The notes under the pieces were generated by a model, which saw nothing but the letters and a program-made list of their open reading frames with translations, was not told where the DNA came from and did no database searches. A program made the translations under genes and the position numbers. 54,164 nucleotides of DNA. It comes from Methanomassiliicoccales archaeon (GTDB taxonomy: Archaea; Thermoplasmatota; Thermoplasmata; RBG-16-68-12; SOIM01). How positions within the stretch are numbered: position 1 is the stretch's first letter; each line of letters begins with the position of its first letter. Positions 42,697 through 52,895 of this stretch are shown piece by piece. The stretch is from assembly GCA_030593885.1 (NCBI GenBank), contig JAUVGH010000012.1, positions 1 through 54,164 of the forward strand, in the 5' to 3' direction.

Positions 42697-42861
42697 ATGG
42701 AAGAACAAAGATGCTCATCATGCGGGGCCATCCTTTTCGGAGAAGGCAACGTCGTCTTCAAGTGCCCTAAATGTAGTGAGAGCGAAATCGGGCGCTGCTC
42801 CAATTGTAGGGATCAGAGCGTCACTTACGTATGCAAGGCTTGTGGTTTCGAAGGACCTTAG
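42697..42861 (+). CDS. Small archaeal zinc-ribbon protein (DUF1610/COG2888-like)
   Basis: A 54-residue protein with four CxxC knuckles: CSSCG, CPKCS, CSNCR and CKACG. The pattern matches the short archaeal zinc-ribbon family (COG2888 type, thought to be RNA-related) that is typically encoded next to aEF-1beta. It starts at the ATG at 42697 behind a TATA box and stops (TAG) at 42859-42861; aEF-1beta follows after 9 bp, so the two are co-transcribed and probably coupled. A link to translation follows from this context and from general knowledge of the family. Confidence 0.88.
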   Translation: MEEQRCSSCGAILFGEGNVVFKCPKCSESEIGRCSNCRDQSVTYVCKACGFEGP

Positions 42862-42870
42862 GTGGGAATC

Positions 42871-43131
42871 ATGGGAAAAGTGGCAATTACATTCAGGCTG
42901 ATGCCGGAAGGCCTTGAGACCGACATTGACAAGCTCCAGGAAGATGTCAAGGCCGTTCTGGGAGATTATGTGAAGTCGATGCAGTCCAAACCCTTCGCTT
43001 TCGGTTTGAACGCATTATACGTGGTGGCTCTGGTTCCGGACGAGAGAGGTATCGCTGATAAGCTGGAATCCTCACTCGGCGAGATCAAGGAGGTCCAGGG
43101 CGTTGAGGTCGTAGGTCTGGACCTTCTGTAG
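42871..43131 (+). CDS. Translation elongation factor aEF-1beta
   Basis: 86 residues from the ATG at 42871. aEF-1beta is the nucleotide exchange factor that reloads aEF-1alpha with GTP. Recognised by VAITFRLMPEGLETDIDKLQ, PFAFGLNALYVVALVPDERG and the C-terminal VQGVEVVGLDLL. A GTG at 42862 is in frame, but the ATG is preceded by GGTGGGA and gives the normal family start. It is the second gene of the zinc-ribbon/aEF-1beta pair. Confidence 0.93.
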   Translation: MGKVAITFRLMPEGLETDIDKLQEDVKAVLGDYVKSMQSKPFAFGLNALYVVALVPDERGIADKLESSLGEIKEVQGVEVVGLDLL

Positions 43132-43215
43132 GCCGGTCGCCAGATATGTCAGCTCTACAGTCTGTGTATTCTTTGATACTACTTATCTGAAAACGCTTAA
43201 ATAAAGGAGGATTAC

Positions 43216-44568
43216 ATGCTCGGTGCGATGCCTTTGATTCCGTTCGACCTTGGTGGGGACATCTCCCAGTTCTTCGGAGATTTCGGGCTAATCATACTCG
43301 TCGTCATAATCATGTTCGTCGTGATGCTGTATGGGCTGGCCTACTTCTCGAGGTACATCGAATTCCAGAAGCTGAAGGAAAGCAAGTATCTTGATGATCC
43401 CATACTGAACATGATTAACAAGGCTGTTCACATAATCGTGATATTCATCGTCCTGATGCTCTCCATCGTCCTTATCCAGACGAGGTCCGAGGCGGTTCGG
43501 AGCGGACTGATCACCTTCTTTGAGTTCTTCCCTGCGATCTTCGTTGTCATTGCCATCCTTTTCATGGTCTACGTGTTCATGAAGGTCCTGGAGAGATTGA
43601 TCATATCTCTCCGAAGCCAGGTATCCAAGGGGGACGCGGCCATTGAGACCTCACGTTTCCTGAGCTTGACTGAGATATTCCTCAAGTACACGATATACAC
43701 ACTTGGCACCTTGTTTGCCGTTTTCGGAGGATTGGCCGCTTTGCCCAGTGGTGATCTGAAGACCTGGGTCGTGGATAACATATTCGGCCCTCTGGGCGCC
43801 AAATGGCAGAGCCTGGTCTTTGTGGCCATAACCATCTTGGTCGCTTATGTTCTCCACATGTTCATCGACTCGGTGTTGGAGGATTACAAGAAGAGATCGA
43901 AGAAGTTCAGTCCAAGGGTAATGGACGTGTTCCGGTCGATATCGAAATACGTATTCATGTTCATCGCTGGAGTCATCGTTGCATTGATACTGCTGAGCAC
44001 CGTTGTTTCTGAGACCGAGATCTATGTTATCGCAATCGGGTTCACCATCATGGCCGCGGGCGTCACAATTGCCCTCTCTGAACCGATTAGGAATGTGCTT
44101 TCTGGGATCGTCCTGATGATGGCAGATCCGTTTGACGAGGGTGACCGCGTGAAGATCCTCGACCACTTGGTCTGCGATGTTCTGCAGATGAACCTGACTT
44201 TGACCACAGTGAAATCCCTGAGGGGTGAGGTCATCAGCATCCCCAACGGCGAGGTCATGTCCAAGAGCATCGTCAATTTCACCCGATCTGGTGCCTACGC
44301 AATGAATGTTCATGTCGGCGTTTCTTTTCAAATTCCACACAAACACGTCGAGGAGATTCTGATCAAGGCGGCAGAAAGGACTGAAGGTATCATGGAAGAG
44401 CCTGAGCCAGAGGTCTTTGGGCGGGAAACCGAGGGGAATACGATCATACATCAGCTCTTGGCATATATTGAGAACCCAATGGAGATGAAGAAGGTCAAGA
44501 GCGAGCTTGTCTATAACGTGCAAGACCTGTTTCATGAGAACGGGATCACCGCTCTCTTCAAGGACTAA
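43216..44568 (+). CDS. MscS-family mechanosensitive channel (second copy)
   Basis: 450 residues, with no ectodomain, unlike the MscS gene at 27442. Six or seven membrane helices (from about 20 to 285) lead to the pore helix (YVIAIGFTIMAAGVTIALSEPI), the MscS loop GIVLMMADPFDEGDRVKI and the beta domain (SLRGEVISIPNGEVMSKSIV), then a C-terminal alpha/beta domain. The pore helix is less Gly/Ala-rich than in classic MscS, so conductance may differ. A strong GGAGG precedes the ATG, and a TATA-like TTAAATAAA lies just before that. The stop overlaps the convergent APC transporter stop by 4 bp. Confidence 0.85.
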   Translation: MLGAMPLIPFDLGGDISQFFGDFGLIILVVIIMFVVMLYGLAYFSRYIEFQKLKESKYLDDPILNMINKAVHIIVIFIVLMLSIVLIQTRSEAVRSGLITFFEFFPAIFVVIAILFMVYVFMKVLERLIISLRSQVSKGDAAIETSRFLSLTEIFLKYTIYTLGTLFAVFGGLAALPSGDLKTWVVDNIFGPLGAKWQSLVFVAITILVAYVLHMFIDSVLEDYKKRSKKFSPRVMDVFRSISKYVFMFIAGVIVALILLSTVVSETEIYVIAIGFTIMAAGVTIALSEPIRNVLSGIVLMMADPFDEGDRVKILDHLVCDVLQMNLTLTTVKSLRGEVISIPNGEVMSKSIVNFTRSGAYAMNVHVGVSFQIPHKHVEEILIKAAERTEGIMEEPEPEVFGRETEGNTIIHQLLAYIENPMEMKKVKSELVYNVQDLFHENGITALFKD

Positions 44569-46829
44569 TCATCCTTACCCAGGACCTTCCTGAACATGAT
44601 AACCGGCTTGTCCACTTTCTTTGCTATCTGATCCGTCACCCCTCCAAACGCGTACTTCCTCAGAACCCATTGGGTTGTGGCTCCCAGCACTACCAGATCG
44701 TATTTTGCGGACTCACCCACAACTCCGCTCACCTCCGACCGTGCATGAATCACCTTCAGGTTGTGCGGAATCCCTGAGTCCTCGCACATCATCATCAAAC
44801 GATTCGAGTATTCCACGTCCTTCAACTCATCTGACTTGTCCGTTGCGACCGTAAGGATGGTTATCTCCGCACCGTGTTCTTTGGCGAGCTGAATGGCCAG
44901 CTCCATTGCATGGGACGCATGCCAGGAATGGCCCGAGACTACCAGGATCTTGTTGATATTCTCGGGGAGCCCTTCGGTCTTGAAGACAATCGCATCACAC
45001 CTGCTTCTCTGTATCAGATGATCGATGTTGGAGCCCAGTATCCTTCTCCCGCTTACCGGCTTGCCCTTCCATCCCAGGACAAGTATGTCCACAGCCCCTT
45101 CCTCCATCGAGTTGAGTATGGTCTGATATGGGCTGTGCCCGATCTTGATCATTGACCTTACCTTGGCTTCTTCTTTTCTGGCAATCCTCTCCAGTCTGTC
45201 CATCTTCCTGATTCTGGGATCCACCATTGAGAAGGATATCGACTTGGGTGGTGTTGGAGCAGGCACTTCATATACGTTCAAAATGTCCAGTTCTCCCCCA
45301 GCGTTTCGAGCTAGCAGAGCGCCCAGGCGGACCAAGTTCTCGTTCTCCAGGTCCGCTATGGGTACCAGTACTCTGAAGATCTTCTTGTCTATTACGGTCT
45401 TCTCGGAAGCCAGCAGCTCCAACAATTCCTTTCTCTCTTCCATGTCGATCTCGGCTATTGCCCGTCTCCCACCTGTGGGATAATGGATCACCAAACCCGC
45501 AACAATCCAGACAAGCGCCAACGCCCATGCGATCTGTCCGTAGCTCCACAAGCCATCCTCGTAGAACAGGAACCAAACTCCGATTGCGAGGCCCAGGTTC
45601 AGGATCATACCGATTATCGGGACCACTGGGACAAATGGAACTTTGAAACCACGGTCCAGGTCTGGCCTTTTCTTCCTGAGCGAAATCAGACACGCATTAG
45701 CGACAAAGAACAATAGCAGGAACATGATTCCTGCGGCCGCAGCCAGTATCTCTATCGCGGGAAGAAGCGCCATCAGAATGATGAAAACACCGCTCAAGAT
45801 GACCGCGTTTGCCGGGGTCCTTCTCTTCTTGTTCACCTTTCCCAGCGCAGTGGGGATCACCTTGTCCCTGCCCATTGCAAAAGACACCCTCGAAGAGGAG
45901 TATATGGTTGCGTTCAGAGCGGATGTTGTCGCCAGGAGCCCTCCCACGACCATTAACATGAAACCGAAGAATCCCAGAAGTTCCTGGCCCGCAACCAGCA
46001 TGCCGGTTTCCGAGCCCCCGACAGACTCCAACTTGGGGAAAGCGATGTAGAAAACGCTCACGTAGAGAATCACAGCAACGATGATTGATATGAATATGGC
46101 TCTTGGAATGTTCTTTTTCGGGTTCTTGACCTCCTCGCCGGATTGGGCTATGATCTCATACCCCTCGAAGGCCACGAACATCAGACCCATCGCCAAGAAA
46201 ATGGCACTGAAACCGCTCGTGTAGATCTTATCATTGAATTCAGCGGCAAGTAATGGGTCTCTGATGAACTGTACCACTCCCGCGACCACGAACGTTCCCA
46301 GAACGATGATCTTCGAGACCGTTATGATGCTTTCAGCCTTGCCGGTCGTCTGAGCGCCCCAGTAATTGATGAAAGTGAAGAAGAGGATTATCAGGATCGC
46401 AATGACCTTGGTTGTTAAGAAGAAGTCCGTATTGAGGATCCCCATCTGTTCAGGTCCAAGCAGATAGGCGACAAAACCTCCGAAACCGGCCGCATAGAGA
46501 GAACATGCGATCATGGCCGCTGTCCATGACATCCATCCGCTTAGGAATCCCGCTGGTGCTGGAAGCCCCTCTCTGGCCCAGAGGTACACCCCTCCAGCCT
46601 GCGGAAAGCAAGAACCGAGCTCTGCGTACGTCATCGCTGTGATGAAGGTCACAACGCCGTTCAGGGCCAGCGCGATAATTGCAGCGGACCCCGCTACATC
46701 CTTTGCCGCGCTCATGAGGACAAAAATCCCGGCCCCGATCATGGCGCCTATGCCAATCATGGTGATGTCGAAGAGTCCGAGGTCCCGACTGAGAGTAATC
46801 TCGACCCTTGATTCTCGGATCTGTGCCAT
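44565..46829 (-). CDS. APC-superfamily amino acid permease with two C-terminal UspA domains
   Basis: 754 residues. Residues 1-465 hold about 12 membrane helices with APC-family hallmarks (GIGAMIGAGIFVLMSAAKDVAG, MTYAELGSCFPQAGGVYLWA, FVAFEGYEIIAQSGEEVKNP). Residues about 480-620 and 625-750 are two universal-stress-protein (UspA) domains. The first ends in ILVLGWKGKPVSGRRILGSN and the second in LVVLGATTQWVLRKYAFGGV, both with the G-x2-G-x(n)-G nucleotide-binding signature in some form. UspA tails probably sense ATP or adenylate state and control uptake. This fusion is known in archaeal and bacterial APC permeases. The substrate is not predictable. Confidence 0.85.
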   Translation of the reverse strand: MAQIRESRVEITLSRDLGLFDITMIGIGAMIGAGIFVLMSAAKDVAGSAAIIALALNGVVTFITAMTYAELGSCFPQAGGVYLWAREGLPAPAGFLSGWMSWTAAMIACSLYAAGFGGFVAYLLGPEQMGILNTDFFLTTKVIAILIILFFTFINYWGAQTTGKAESIITVSKIIVLGTFVVAGVVQFIRDPLLAAEFNDKIYTSGFSAIFLAMGLMFVAFEGYEIIAQSGEEVKNPKKNIPRAIFISIIVAVILYVSVFYIAFPKLESVGGSETGMLVAGQELLGFFGFMLMVVGGLLATTSALNATIYSSSRVSFAMGRDKVIPTALGKVNKKRRTPANAVILSGVFIILMALLPAIEILAAAAGIMFLLLFFVANACLISLRKKRPDLDRGFKVPFVPVVPIIGMILNLGLAIGVWFLFYEDGLWSYGQIAWALALVWIVAGLVIHYPTGGRRAIAEIDMEERKELLELLASEKTVIDKKIFRVLVPIADLENENLVRLGALLARNAGGELDILNVYEVPAPTPPKSISFSMVDPRIRKMDRLERIARKEEAKVRSMIKIGHSPYQTILNSMEEGAVDILVLGWKGKPVSGRRILGSNIDHLIQRSRCDAIVFKTEGLPENINKILVVSGHSWHASHAMELAIQLAKEHGAEITILTVATDKSDELKDVEYSNRLMMMCEDSGIPHNLKVIHARSEVSGVVGESAKYDLVVLGATTQWVLRKYAFGGVTDQIAKKVDKPVIMFRKVLGKDD

Positions 46830-46917
46830 TCCCCGAAAGTATGGGTCGGCAATAGATAAGTCTTTTCTGAGGTTAGCTGGTAAGTTTATTTACGCAAATG
46901 AGTATTGAGAGAGCGGG

Positions 46918-47922
46918 ATGAACGCCAAGGAGGCCCTGGCCAGATATTTCCGTGTTCTGGACGAGAGAGAACTGCCCTACTACATGATATGCAAAGGTGT
47001 ACCGGTGCGGTCATCTCTGGATTCTGAAACATATCTTCTCTGGGATGAGCATGCCGAGCTTGTGGAGAAGGTCAGATCGACTAGAGTTCCTTCCCCGGTT
47101 GCGGAGCCGAATCTGCTGGATCTGAAGATCGAGCTCGGGAGGAGGATGCTGAACCCTTGCCGTCTGTGTGAAAGGAAATGCAACGTGAACAGGTTGGAAG
47201 GGGAGGCGGGGTACTGCAGGGTCAAGGAGTCCAAGGTCTCATCCAAGTTCGTGCACTGGGGTGAGGAGCCGGAGCTTGTGCCTTCGTACACCATTTTCTT
47301 TTCCAGATGCACCTTCGAATGCGTCTTCTGTCAGAACTGGGACATAAGCCAGAGAGACACTGGACAATACATTTCACCAGACGATCTGGCAAACTCGGTA
47401 GAGAGGATGCTGGGAGGAGTGAGGAACGTGAACTGGGTAGGAGGGGATCCAACGCCAAATCTGGTCTACATTCTGGAGGTCTTGAAGAACTGCAATGCCA
47501 ATATTCCCCAGGTCTGGAACTCGAACATGTACCTGACCGAAGATGCAATGGCTCTCTTGGATTGCATCGCTGATGTGTACCTTGCTGACTTCAAATACGG
47601 GAATGACAAGTGTGCCGGGAAGCTGTCAAGGATCACTAGATATTTCGAGGTGGTTTCAAGGAACCACGCGATTGCCAACAAGCAAGCTGGGATTGTGTTG
47701 AGGCACCTAGTGATGCCAGGTCATTTTGAGTGTTGTACGAAACCGATAATGGATTGGATCGCAGAGAACCTAGACACATCCCGTATCAGGGTAAATGTGA
47801 TGGATCAGTACCGCCCTGAGTACAATGCCAGAGATTTCGAAGGATTGGAGAAACGTCTGGCCCACAGGGAGTTTCTTCAGGCCTATCGGTATGCCGAGGG
47901 TCTAGGTCTGAACATCGTCTGA
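46918..47922 (+). CDS. Radical SAM protein, PflX-like (COG1313)
   Basis: 334 residues. An N-terminal Cys cluster CRLCERKC (about 81-88), continued by GYCRV, is followed by the radical SAM motif C-x3-C-x2-C in RCTFECVFCQNWD (about 129-141) and NWVGGDPTPNLVYIL. This matches the COG1313 family of uncharacterised Fe-S proteins, related to pyruvate formate-lyase activating enzymes (PflX). The role is likely activation of a glycyl-radical enzyme or a modification reaction, but no partner gene is near. A TATA-like TTTATTTAC lies about 33 bp upstream. The 3' end overlaps the convergent giant surface-protein gene by 21 bp. Confidence 0.8.
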   Translation: MNAKEALARYFRVLDERELPYYMICKGVPVRSSLDSETYLLWDEHAELVEKVRSTRVPSPVAEPNLLDLKIELGRRMLNPCRLCERKCNVNRLEGEAGYCRVKESKVSSKFVHWGEEPELVPSYTIFFSRCTFECVFCQNWDISQRDTGQYISPDDLANSVERMLGGVRNVNWVGGDPTPNLVYILEVLKNCNANIPQVWNSNMYLTEDAMALLDCIADVYLADFKYGNDKCAGKLSRITRYFEVVSRNHAIANKQAGIVLRHLVMPGHFECCTKPIMDWIAENLDTSRIRVNVMDQYRPEYNARDFEGLEKRLAHREFLQAYRYAEGLGLNIV

Positions 47923-50900
47923 TTCCTCTGTTGGTTCTTCCTCAGCCTCAACGTTATCGGGTTCATCCTCTTTGTCAGAATCCCTCGTCTTCCTATACCA
48001 GAGGTAGGGAATAAGAAGTAGAACAACAGCGACTATGATAACCAGAATCACCACAAGAAACACCGGGGGACCATCAGGGTGAACGTGACAGCTTCCCGTT
48101 TGGACAGCCGTGTATGATGATATGAGGTCGGTTTCGTTGGATGACACGACAAACAAGTATGTCTCTTCACACTCAAGTGCGTCTGGAATGACGAATGTGG
48201 TTGTGATGATTCCGTTCTCTCTGCTGACAGTGAAGGTTTCTGTACTGACTAACGTCGTGTCGAGGTTCTCAAGCTGGAGAATCAACTCGACACCTTCAAC
48301 CCCTTGATCAGTTCCTACCTCGCGCACCCATCCATCGACCTGGATTTCATCTCCTCTATCAATCCTCTGGTCCTCAAATGGGTTGTAGACCAACACGTAG
48401 ATGCGCGTTGGAGTCGGAATGTCGGTTGACTGGACATAGAACGTTTCATCCTGCGAAGCCCAGTTTCCACTTGAATCAACAGCCCATATCGTCACGTTGT
48501 AGTATCCAGCCAGGGTATACATTTGGCCAAAGTAGTAAGGCGTCCCTGGATTCATACTGTAGTTGGATGCCTGCAGGTTCGGATTCTCAATGGCGATCCA
48601 AACACCCGTGAGATCGTAATTGTCGGTGACAATGGCAGAGATGTTCACGTAGTCATCCTGTTCAGGAGTTGCCGGGTCGTACGCCCAGGTGTTGATTGTC
48701 GGTGGAGTCAGGTCAACCACTTGGAACTGCCCCGTCATCCAATTCCAGTTCCCGGATGAATCCACTGCTGATATCGTGAAACCATAGGTTCCAAGCACGT
48801 CCCAATTACTGACATTGTAGTATCTGGTTCCCAACGAATCCAGAGTCGTGTTGATCGGAGGCAATGAAGGAGGTGTGATCTCGATCCAAGCGTCAAACAC
48901 CGCGAAATCGTCGAAGGTATCTGCCGAGATGTTGATGCTGTTGAACACCTCCAGTGGGGATGGATTCAGAGTTAGATTCTCTATCACGGGTGGTTGTGTA
49001 TCTGGTGCAAGTGCTGTCCTGAAACTCCAGCTGTGAAGCGAAGCCAAATTGTTTCCCGGGTCTGAATCATCAGCTGCTAGTGTGGTGAAGTTCGCCGTAT
49101 GCCAACTGGCGATGGCCAGATCGAAGTCGGGATTGAACGAGAAGGTTGTACCCATCCAACTCATTTGCCCTGTTAGGGTGGTCCATGTTGCATTGTCCTT
49201 GAGCGAGAATGACCCGTTCGTTATCGGCATGTTCATTGGTTCGCTCCATGTCGCCTGCAGGAAAACGTTCGTTGGTACGTTCTGTACGCCGTCCGATGGG
49301 GTTGTCGAGATTACGGTAGGGTTCGTTGAATCAATTTCGAACACGGCGCTGGTTCCCGAACCAGTTGCCTCTTCTGTGTCCGCCACCTCGGCCCTAATGT
49401 ACACGGTGGTTGAGTCCACGATCGGCAAAGTCCAGAGATATGGTGAGGAGTCTCCAGCGATTGCCCCTACAATCGGAAGCCAAGGGGCACCCCCTGTCAG
49501 AGAGTAGTTGAGCCAGACTTGAAGGGAAGAGGATGGATCCTCCGTGTCGGAAGCAGTGAAAGAGACGAAATGGTTCGAATTGCCCGTCCAGACTTCTCCA
49601 CCTGTAGGTATGTCCACCAAGACTGTCGGTGCTACGTTCGGCGCTTCGGTCGTGAACGAGAAGCTCAGCATGCTATCAAGCGGATTTCCCGGTGAAGAAG
49701 CATCCACAGCGGTCTGAAGAAGGGTCACGAAATATGTTTGGCCATAATTGAACGGGTTGTGATTGCCTGTAAGGTTGTCATCCGGATAGGTGATCGAGGA
49801 CCACGCCCAAGACCATCCTCCTGGATTCTGTATCACGCCCATGGATGATATGACCGAGTTGGTGTTCATGCTTTCTTTGAACTGGATGATTATGGGTTGA
49901 TCGATCGGGATGTCGGTCGCGCCGTCTGCGGGAATGGTGTAGAGCACATTTGGCAACGTCGAATCGATATCTGAGACCATTGTCTCATCCCAGTTGACCA
50001 GGCCTCCTGGGTCAATGACTGTTATGTTGATTATCACGTCGGTCGCATCGATCGATGGCGTGTTCCAAAGGTATGAGTTCAGATTTGTAGCTCCAGCTAT
50101 TGGTCCCGCCAAGGTGCCCGTTGCAGCCCCAGCGTTGTAGCTGTAGTTCAGATAAACAATGAGGTTGGCGTTGGGGCTGTCGTCGCTCATGTTCCACCAG
50201 ATCGTGTGATCGGTATTGCCCGTCCAGTTCTGAAGTCCAGTCGGATGACTGAACGAGACCTGTGGTCTGAAAACTGGAGGCGCTCCCTGCTTGTAGACAC
50301 GCACCCCGGAGGTGCTTGTGGCCGCTATGTCCTGAATACCATCATTATCCATATCCCCGAATGCAACTCCCCAGTGTATTCCAGTGGTGGGAATCCCTGA
50401 CACTCCCGGATCGGACCAGATCATCGAACCGCCTGCTCCTCCATTGCCTCTCATGTATCCGATGCCAGTTGCCCCGGGATTATCCACACTTGTGAATATC
50501 AGATCGGCGTTGCCGTCAAGGTTGGTGTCGCCGATGTTCACTCCTCCGAATCGACCCGTCGCCGGAAGACCGGTATCTTCTGGTGTCCAGATCATGGTTC
50601 CTCCAGCTCCACCGTTGCCCCGCCAAACATGCATTCCTTCCCATCCGGCAGTGAATCCAGTACCGACGAGATCGGGATTCCCGTCATGATTGACATCAGC
50701 AAAATCGAGGCCCAGCCAAACGTTCGTCGTAGGCAAACCTGTATCATCCCTCGTCCAACTTCCCGGCAGACCAGTTCCGTCCCCTGTCCAAAGTTGAATG
50801 CCAAGATTGTTCATCGCACTGGCGGCAAAATCCAGATGACCGTCATGGTTGACGTCCGCAACTGCAACATCATCCACGTTTATGATCTCTCCAGGCGGCC

Positions 50901-52626
50901 CCATGTCCGTGGTCCAGGTGAAATCCCCGTTCCCCAAGTAGATCATCGGACCCCAGTTGTTCTCCCAGTATCCGGTTATCACATCTAGATTGCCATCATG
51001 GTCAAGATCGACGAGCTCCAATCCCGCACCAGACTCTGCGGCAACCAGCCCCATCTCGGTCCATGACCCAGCCCCATCTCCGCTGTATGCATGGATTCCG
51101 TTGCTTCCTCCGCCGCCGTCTTGGGCGACTATCAGATCCATCGTCCCATCGTGGTCAATGTCCGCGAACCTCAAACCGCTAAAGTCCCCTGATGTTGGCA
51201 GGCCGTTTGAGGCGAGCGTCCAAACACCGGTGCCATCCCCCAGGAAGACCCTGATCCCTTGGTTCTGTCCCTGGAAGCTTGTGATGCCGATGTCAAGTTT
51301 TCCGTCGTGATTCACATCTGAGAACTGTACATCCGCCCATGTATTGAGCGTGGGCAGGTTGATTGAAGCTGAAACGTACGAGTCAATGATGAAATCGGCT
51401 CTGTCGTTCTGCCATATCTCGACACCTTGACTAAGGCCTGCTACGAAGTCGATTTTTCCGTCGTTGTTGTAGTCTCCAGCATCCACGGCTAGGTAGCTTC
51501 CAGCTGGAAGTCCCGTGGAGGTCTCTGTCCAGTCCATTGTTCCTCCGTCGCCGCCGTCGCCCAACCAAGACCTCAATCCTCCGCCAAAGTAACGCCCTGC
51601 GAATATGTCCAGATCTCCGTCGTCGTCGATGTCTTCCAGTGCAACCCCGAGCCATGAGAACGTGTTCGTCTCAAGTCCGGCTGAGTTCTCGGTCCAGACC
51701 ATCGATCCTCCGGCGCCCCCGTTGCCGAGCCAGATCCTCACCCCATTGCCCGAATAAAAGGCTGTCGAGACCACATCAAGGTTTCCATCGAGGTTGACGT
51801 CACCGAGATCGACGCTGGCGTACTCCTCCGTTTCTGGCAGACCTGTCCCCGTGTAAGCGTCGGTCCATAATGCCGAAGGGCCACTGAGCCCGTTCCCGGT
51901 CCACGCCTTTATTCCGTTGTTTCTGTCCGTACAGACGATGTCGGGCTTGCCATCGTGGTCAATGTCCCCCACAGCAGGCTTCCAGAAGGCCCCTATCGCA
52001 GGAAGGCCTGTGGATGATTCTGTCCATACAATGCTCCCACCGGCACCGCCATCTCCCGCGTAGACGTGAACCCCGTTGTCCTCACCTGCGATAATGTCCA
52101 TCTTGCCATCGAGGTTCATATCCGCGGCGGTTGCAGAGAACCATGATCCTGGGTCGCTGTCAAAGGTCCATGTCATCGAACCCCCCGCACCCCCATCTCC
52201 GAGATACACTCCATCGCCGGCCAGGTCTAAGTTCCCATCGTTGTTGAAGTCTGCCAGAATGACCTCATATGAATTCCCCGCAGGGATCCCAGTGGACTCC
52301 TCTGAAAAGGATCCAGCTCCATTGCTGACATAGACATGCATCCAACCTGTAGCTGTGGCCGCGGCTACGTCCAGGTTACCGTCGTTGTTGACATCTCCAT
52401 AAGCAACGCTGTTGAACTCTCCGGTCGATGGGAGTCCGTTGGTGATAGGCGTCCAGCGACTCTCTGTGGGCTCGGAAATATGGGGAACAACATCGTTCAA
52501 TGTACTGCCAGATGGGCTTTCAGGTACAGGAAGTAAAGCACTAGCTCCAAGCAAGCAACAGATCAAGATTGCCATTGCCCTGAGCGAGCTTGCCCACAAT
52601 CGGCTCGTGCGTTTGCGAATGCCCAT
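47902..52626 (-). CDS. Giant FG-GAP/VCBS-repeat surface protein
   Basis: 1574 residues, secreted and anchored. A signal peptide covers about 1-36. Residues about 60-780 contain some fifteen FG-GAP/VCBS units, each with a calcium-type loop DVNNDGNLDVA, DINHDGKPDI or close variants, which normally form a seven-bladed propeller or pairs of them. Residues about 785-1480 contain several beta-sandwich domains (Big_5/Ig-like; DGATDIPIDQPIIIQFKESM and DGVQNVPTNVFLQATWSEPM), then a helix (about 1522-1545; VFLVVILVIIVAVVLLLIPY) and an acidic cytoplasmic tail. It could be an adhesin or S-layer-associated protein. A GGAGG lies before the ATG, and the small AsnC/RAM-domain gene is 20 bp upstream on the same strand. 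Confidence 0.85.
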   Translation of the reverse strand: MGIRKRTSRLWASSLRAMAILICCLLGASALLPVPESPSGSTLNDVVPHISEPTESRWTPITNGLPSTGEFNSVAYGDVNNDGNLDVAAATATGWMHVYVSNGAGSFSEESTGIPAGNSYEVILADFNNDGNLDLAGDGVYLGDGGAGGSMTWTFDSDPGSWFSATAADMNLDGKMDIIAGEDNGVHVYAGDGGAGGSIVWTESSTGLPAIGAFWKPAVGDIDHDGKPDIVCTDRNNGIKAWTGNGLSGPSALWTDAYTGTGLPETEEYASVDLGDVNLDGNLDVVSTAFYSGNGVRIWLGNGGAGGSMVWTENSAGLETNTFSWLGVALEDIDDDGDLDIFAGRYFGGGLRSWLGDGGDGGTMDWTETSTGLPAGSYLAVDAGDYNNDGKIDFVAGLSQGVEIWQNDRADFIIDSYVSASINLPTLNTWADVQFSDVNHDGKLDIGITSFQGQNQGIRVFLGDGTGVWTLASNGLPTSGDFSGLRFADIDHDGTMDLIVAQDGGGGSNGIHAYSGDGAGSWTEMGLVAAESGAGLELVDLDHDGNLDVITGYWENNWGPMIYLGNGDFTWTTDMGPPGEIINVDDVAVADVNHDGHLDFAASAMNNLGIQLWTGDGTGLPGSWTRDDTGLPTTNVWLGLDFADVNHDGNPDLVGTGFTAGWEGMHVWRGNGGAGGTMIWTPEDTGLPATGRFGGVNIGDTNLDGNADLIFTSVDNPGATGIGYMRGNGGAGGSMIWSDPGVSGIPTTGIHWGVAFGDMDNDGIQDIAATSTSGVRVYKQGAPPVFRPQVSFSHPTGLQNWTGNTDHTIWWNMSDDSPNANLIVYLNYSYNAGAATGTLAGPIAGATNLNSYLWNTPSIDATDVIINITVIDPGGLVNWDETMVSDIDSTLPNVLYTIPADGATDIPIDQPIIIQFKESMNTNSVISSMGVIQNPGGWSWAWSSITYPDDNLTGNHNPFNYGQTYFVTLLQTAVDASSPGNPLDSMLSFSFTTEAPNVAPTVLVDIPTGGEVWTGNSNHFVSFTASDTEDPSSSLQVWLNYSLTGGAPWLPIVGAIAGDSSPYLWTLPIVDSTTVYIRAEVADTEEATGSGTSAVFEIDSTNPTVISTTPSDGVQNVPTNVFLQATWSEPMNMPITNGSFSLKDNATWTTLTGQMSWMGTTFSFNPDFDLAIASWHTANFTTLAADDSDPGNNLASLHSWSFRTALAPDTQPPVIENLTLNPSPLEVFNSINISADTFDDFAVFDAWIEITPPSLPPINTTLDSLGTRYYNVSNWDVLGTYGFTISAVDSSGNWNWMTGQFQVVDLTPPTINTWAYDPATPEQDDYVNISAIVTDNYDLTGVWIAIENPNLQASNYSMNPGTPYYFGQMYTLAGYYNVTIWAVDSSGNWASQDETFYVQSTDIPTPTRIYVLVYNPFEDQRIDRGDEIQVDGWVREVGTDQGVEGVELILQLENLDTTLVSTETFTVSRENGIITTTFVIPDALECEETYLFVVSSNETDLISSYTAVQTGSCHVHPDGPPVFLVVILVIIVAVVLLLIPYLWYRKTRDSDKEDEPDNVEAEEEPTEESDDVQT

Positions 52627-52646
52627 CGTTTCAGTGCCTCCGGAAT

Positions 52647-52895
52647 CTATAGCTTCTCTTCTTCTGATTCTGACGCGATCAGCGTTGTAGTGGTCGAAAC
52701 ACCCTCGATGTTTCGAATCCGCTCCAAAACAATTTCGCTCAATTCATTTAAATCATTCGATTTCAGTCTCGCAATTATATCATAATGCCCGAAGACCATC
52801 TGGATTCCCTTCACTTCGGACACGTTCGTGAGACCATCGAAAACCGCTCTCTCCTTCCCCGCACCAACCGTTATCAAAACGAACCCGTTGACCAT
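52647..52895 (-). CDS. Stand-alone AsnC/Lrp ligand-binding (RAM) domain protein
   Basis: About 82 residues from the ATG at 52895: a single RAM/AsnC C-terminal domain (FVLITVGAGKERAVFDGLTN, EVKGIQMVFGHYDIIARLKS, ERIRNIEGVSTTTTLI) with no helix-turn-helix. Such lone domains bind small ligands, often amino acids, and modulate full-length Lrp proteins by forming mixed oligomers. An upstream in-frame ATG at 52958 is less likely, because a TATA-like box (about 52926-52934) falls within the longer reading. It is probably co-transcribed with the giant FG-GAP gene. It is preceded by three ATGGTCA repeats. Confidence 0.78.
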   Translation of the reverse strand: MVNGFVLITVGAGKERAVFDGLTNVSEVKGIQMVFGHYDIIARLKSNDLNELSEIVLERIRNIEGVSTTTTLIASESEEEKL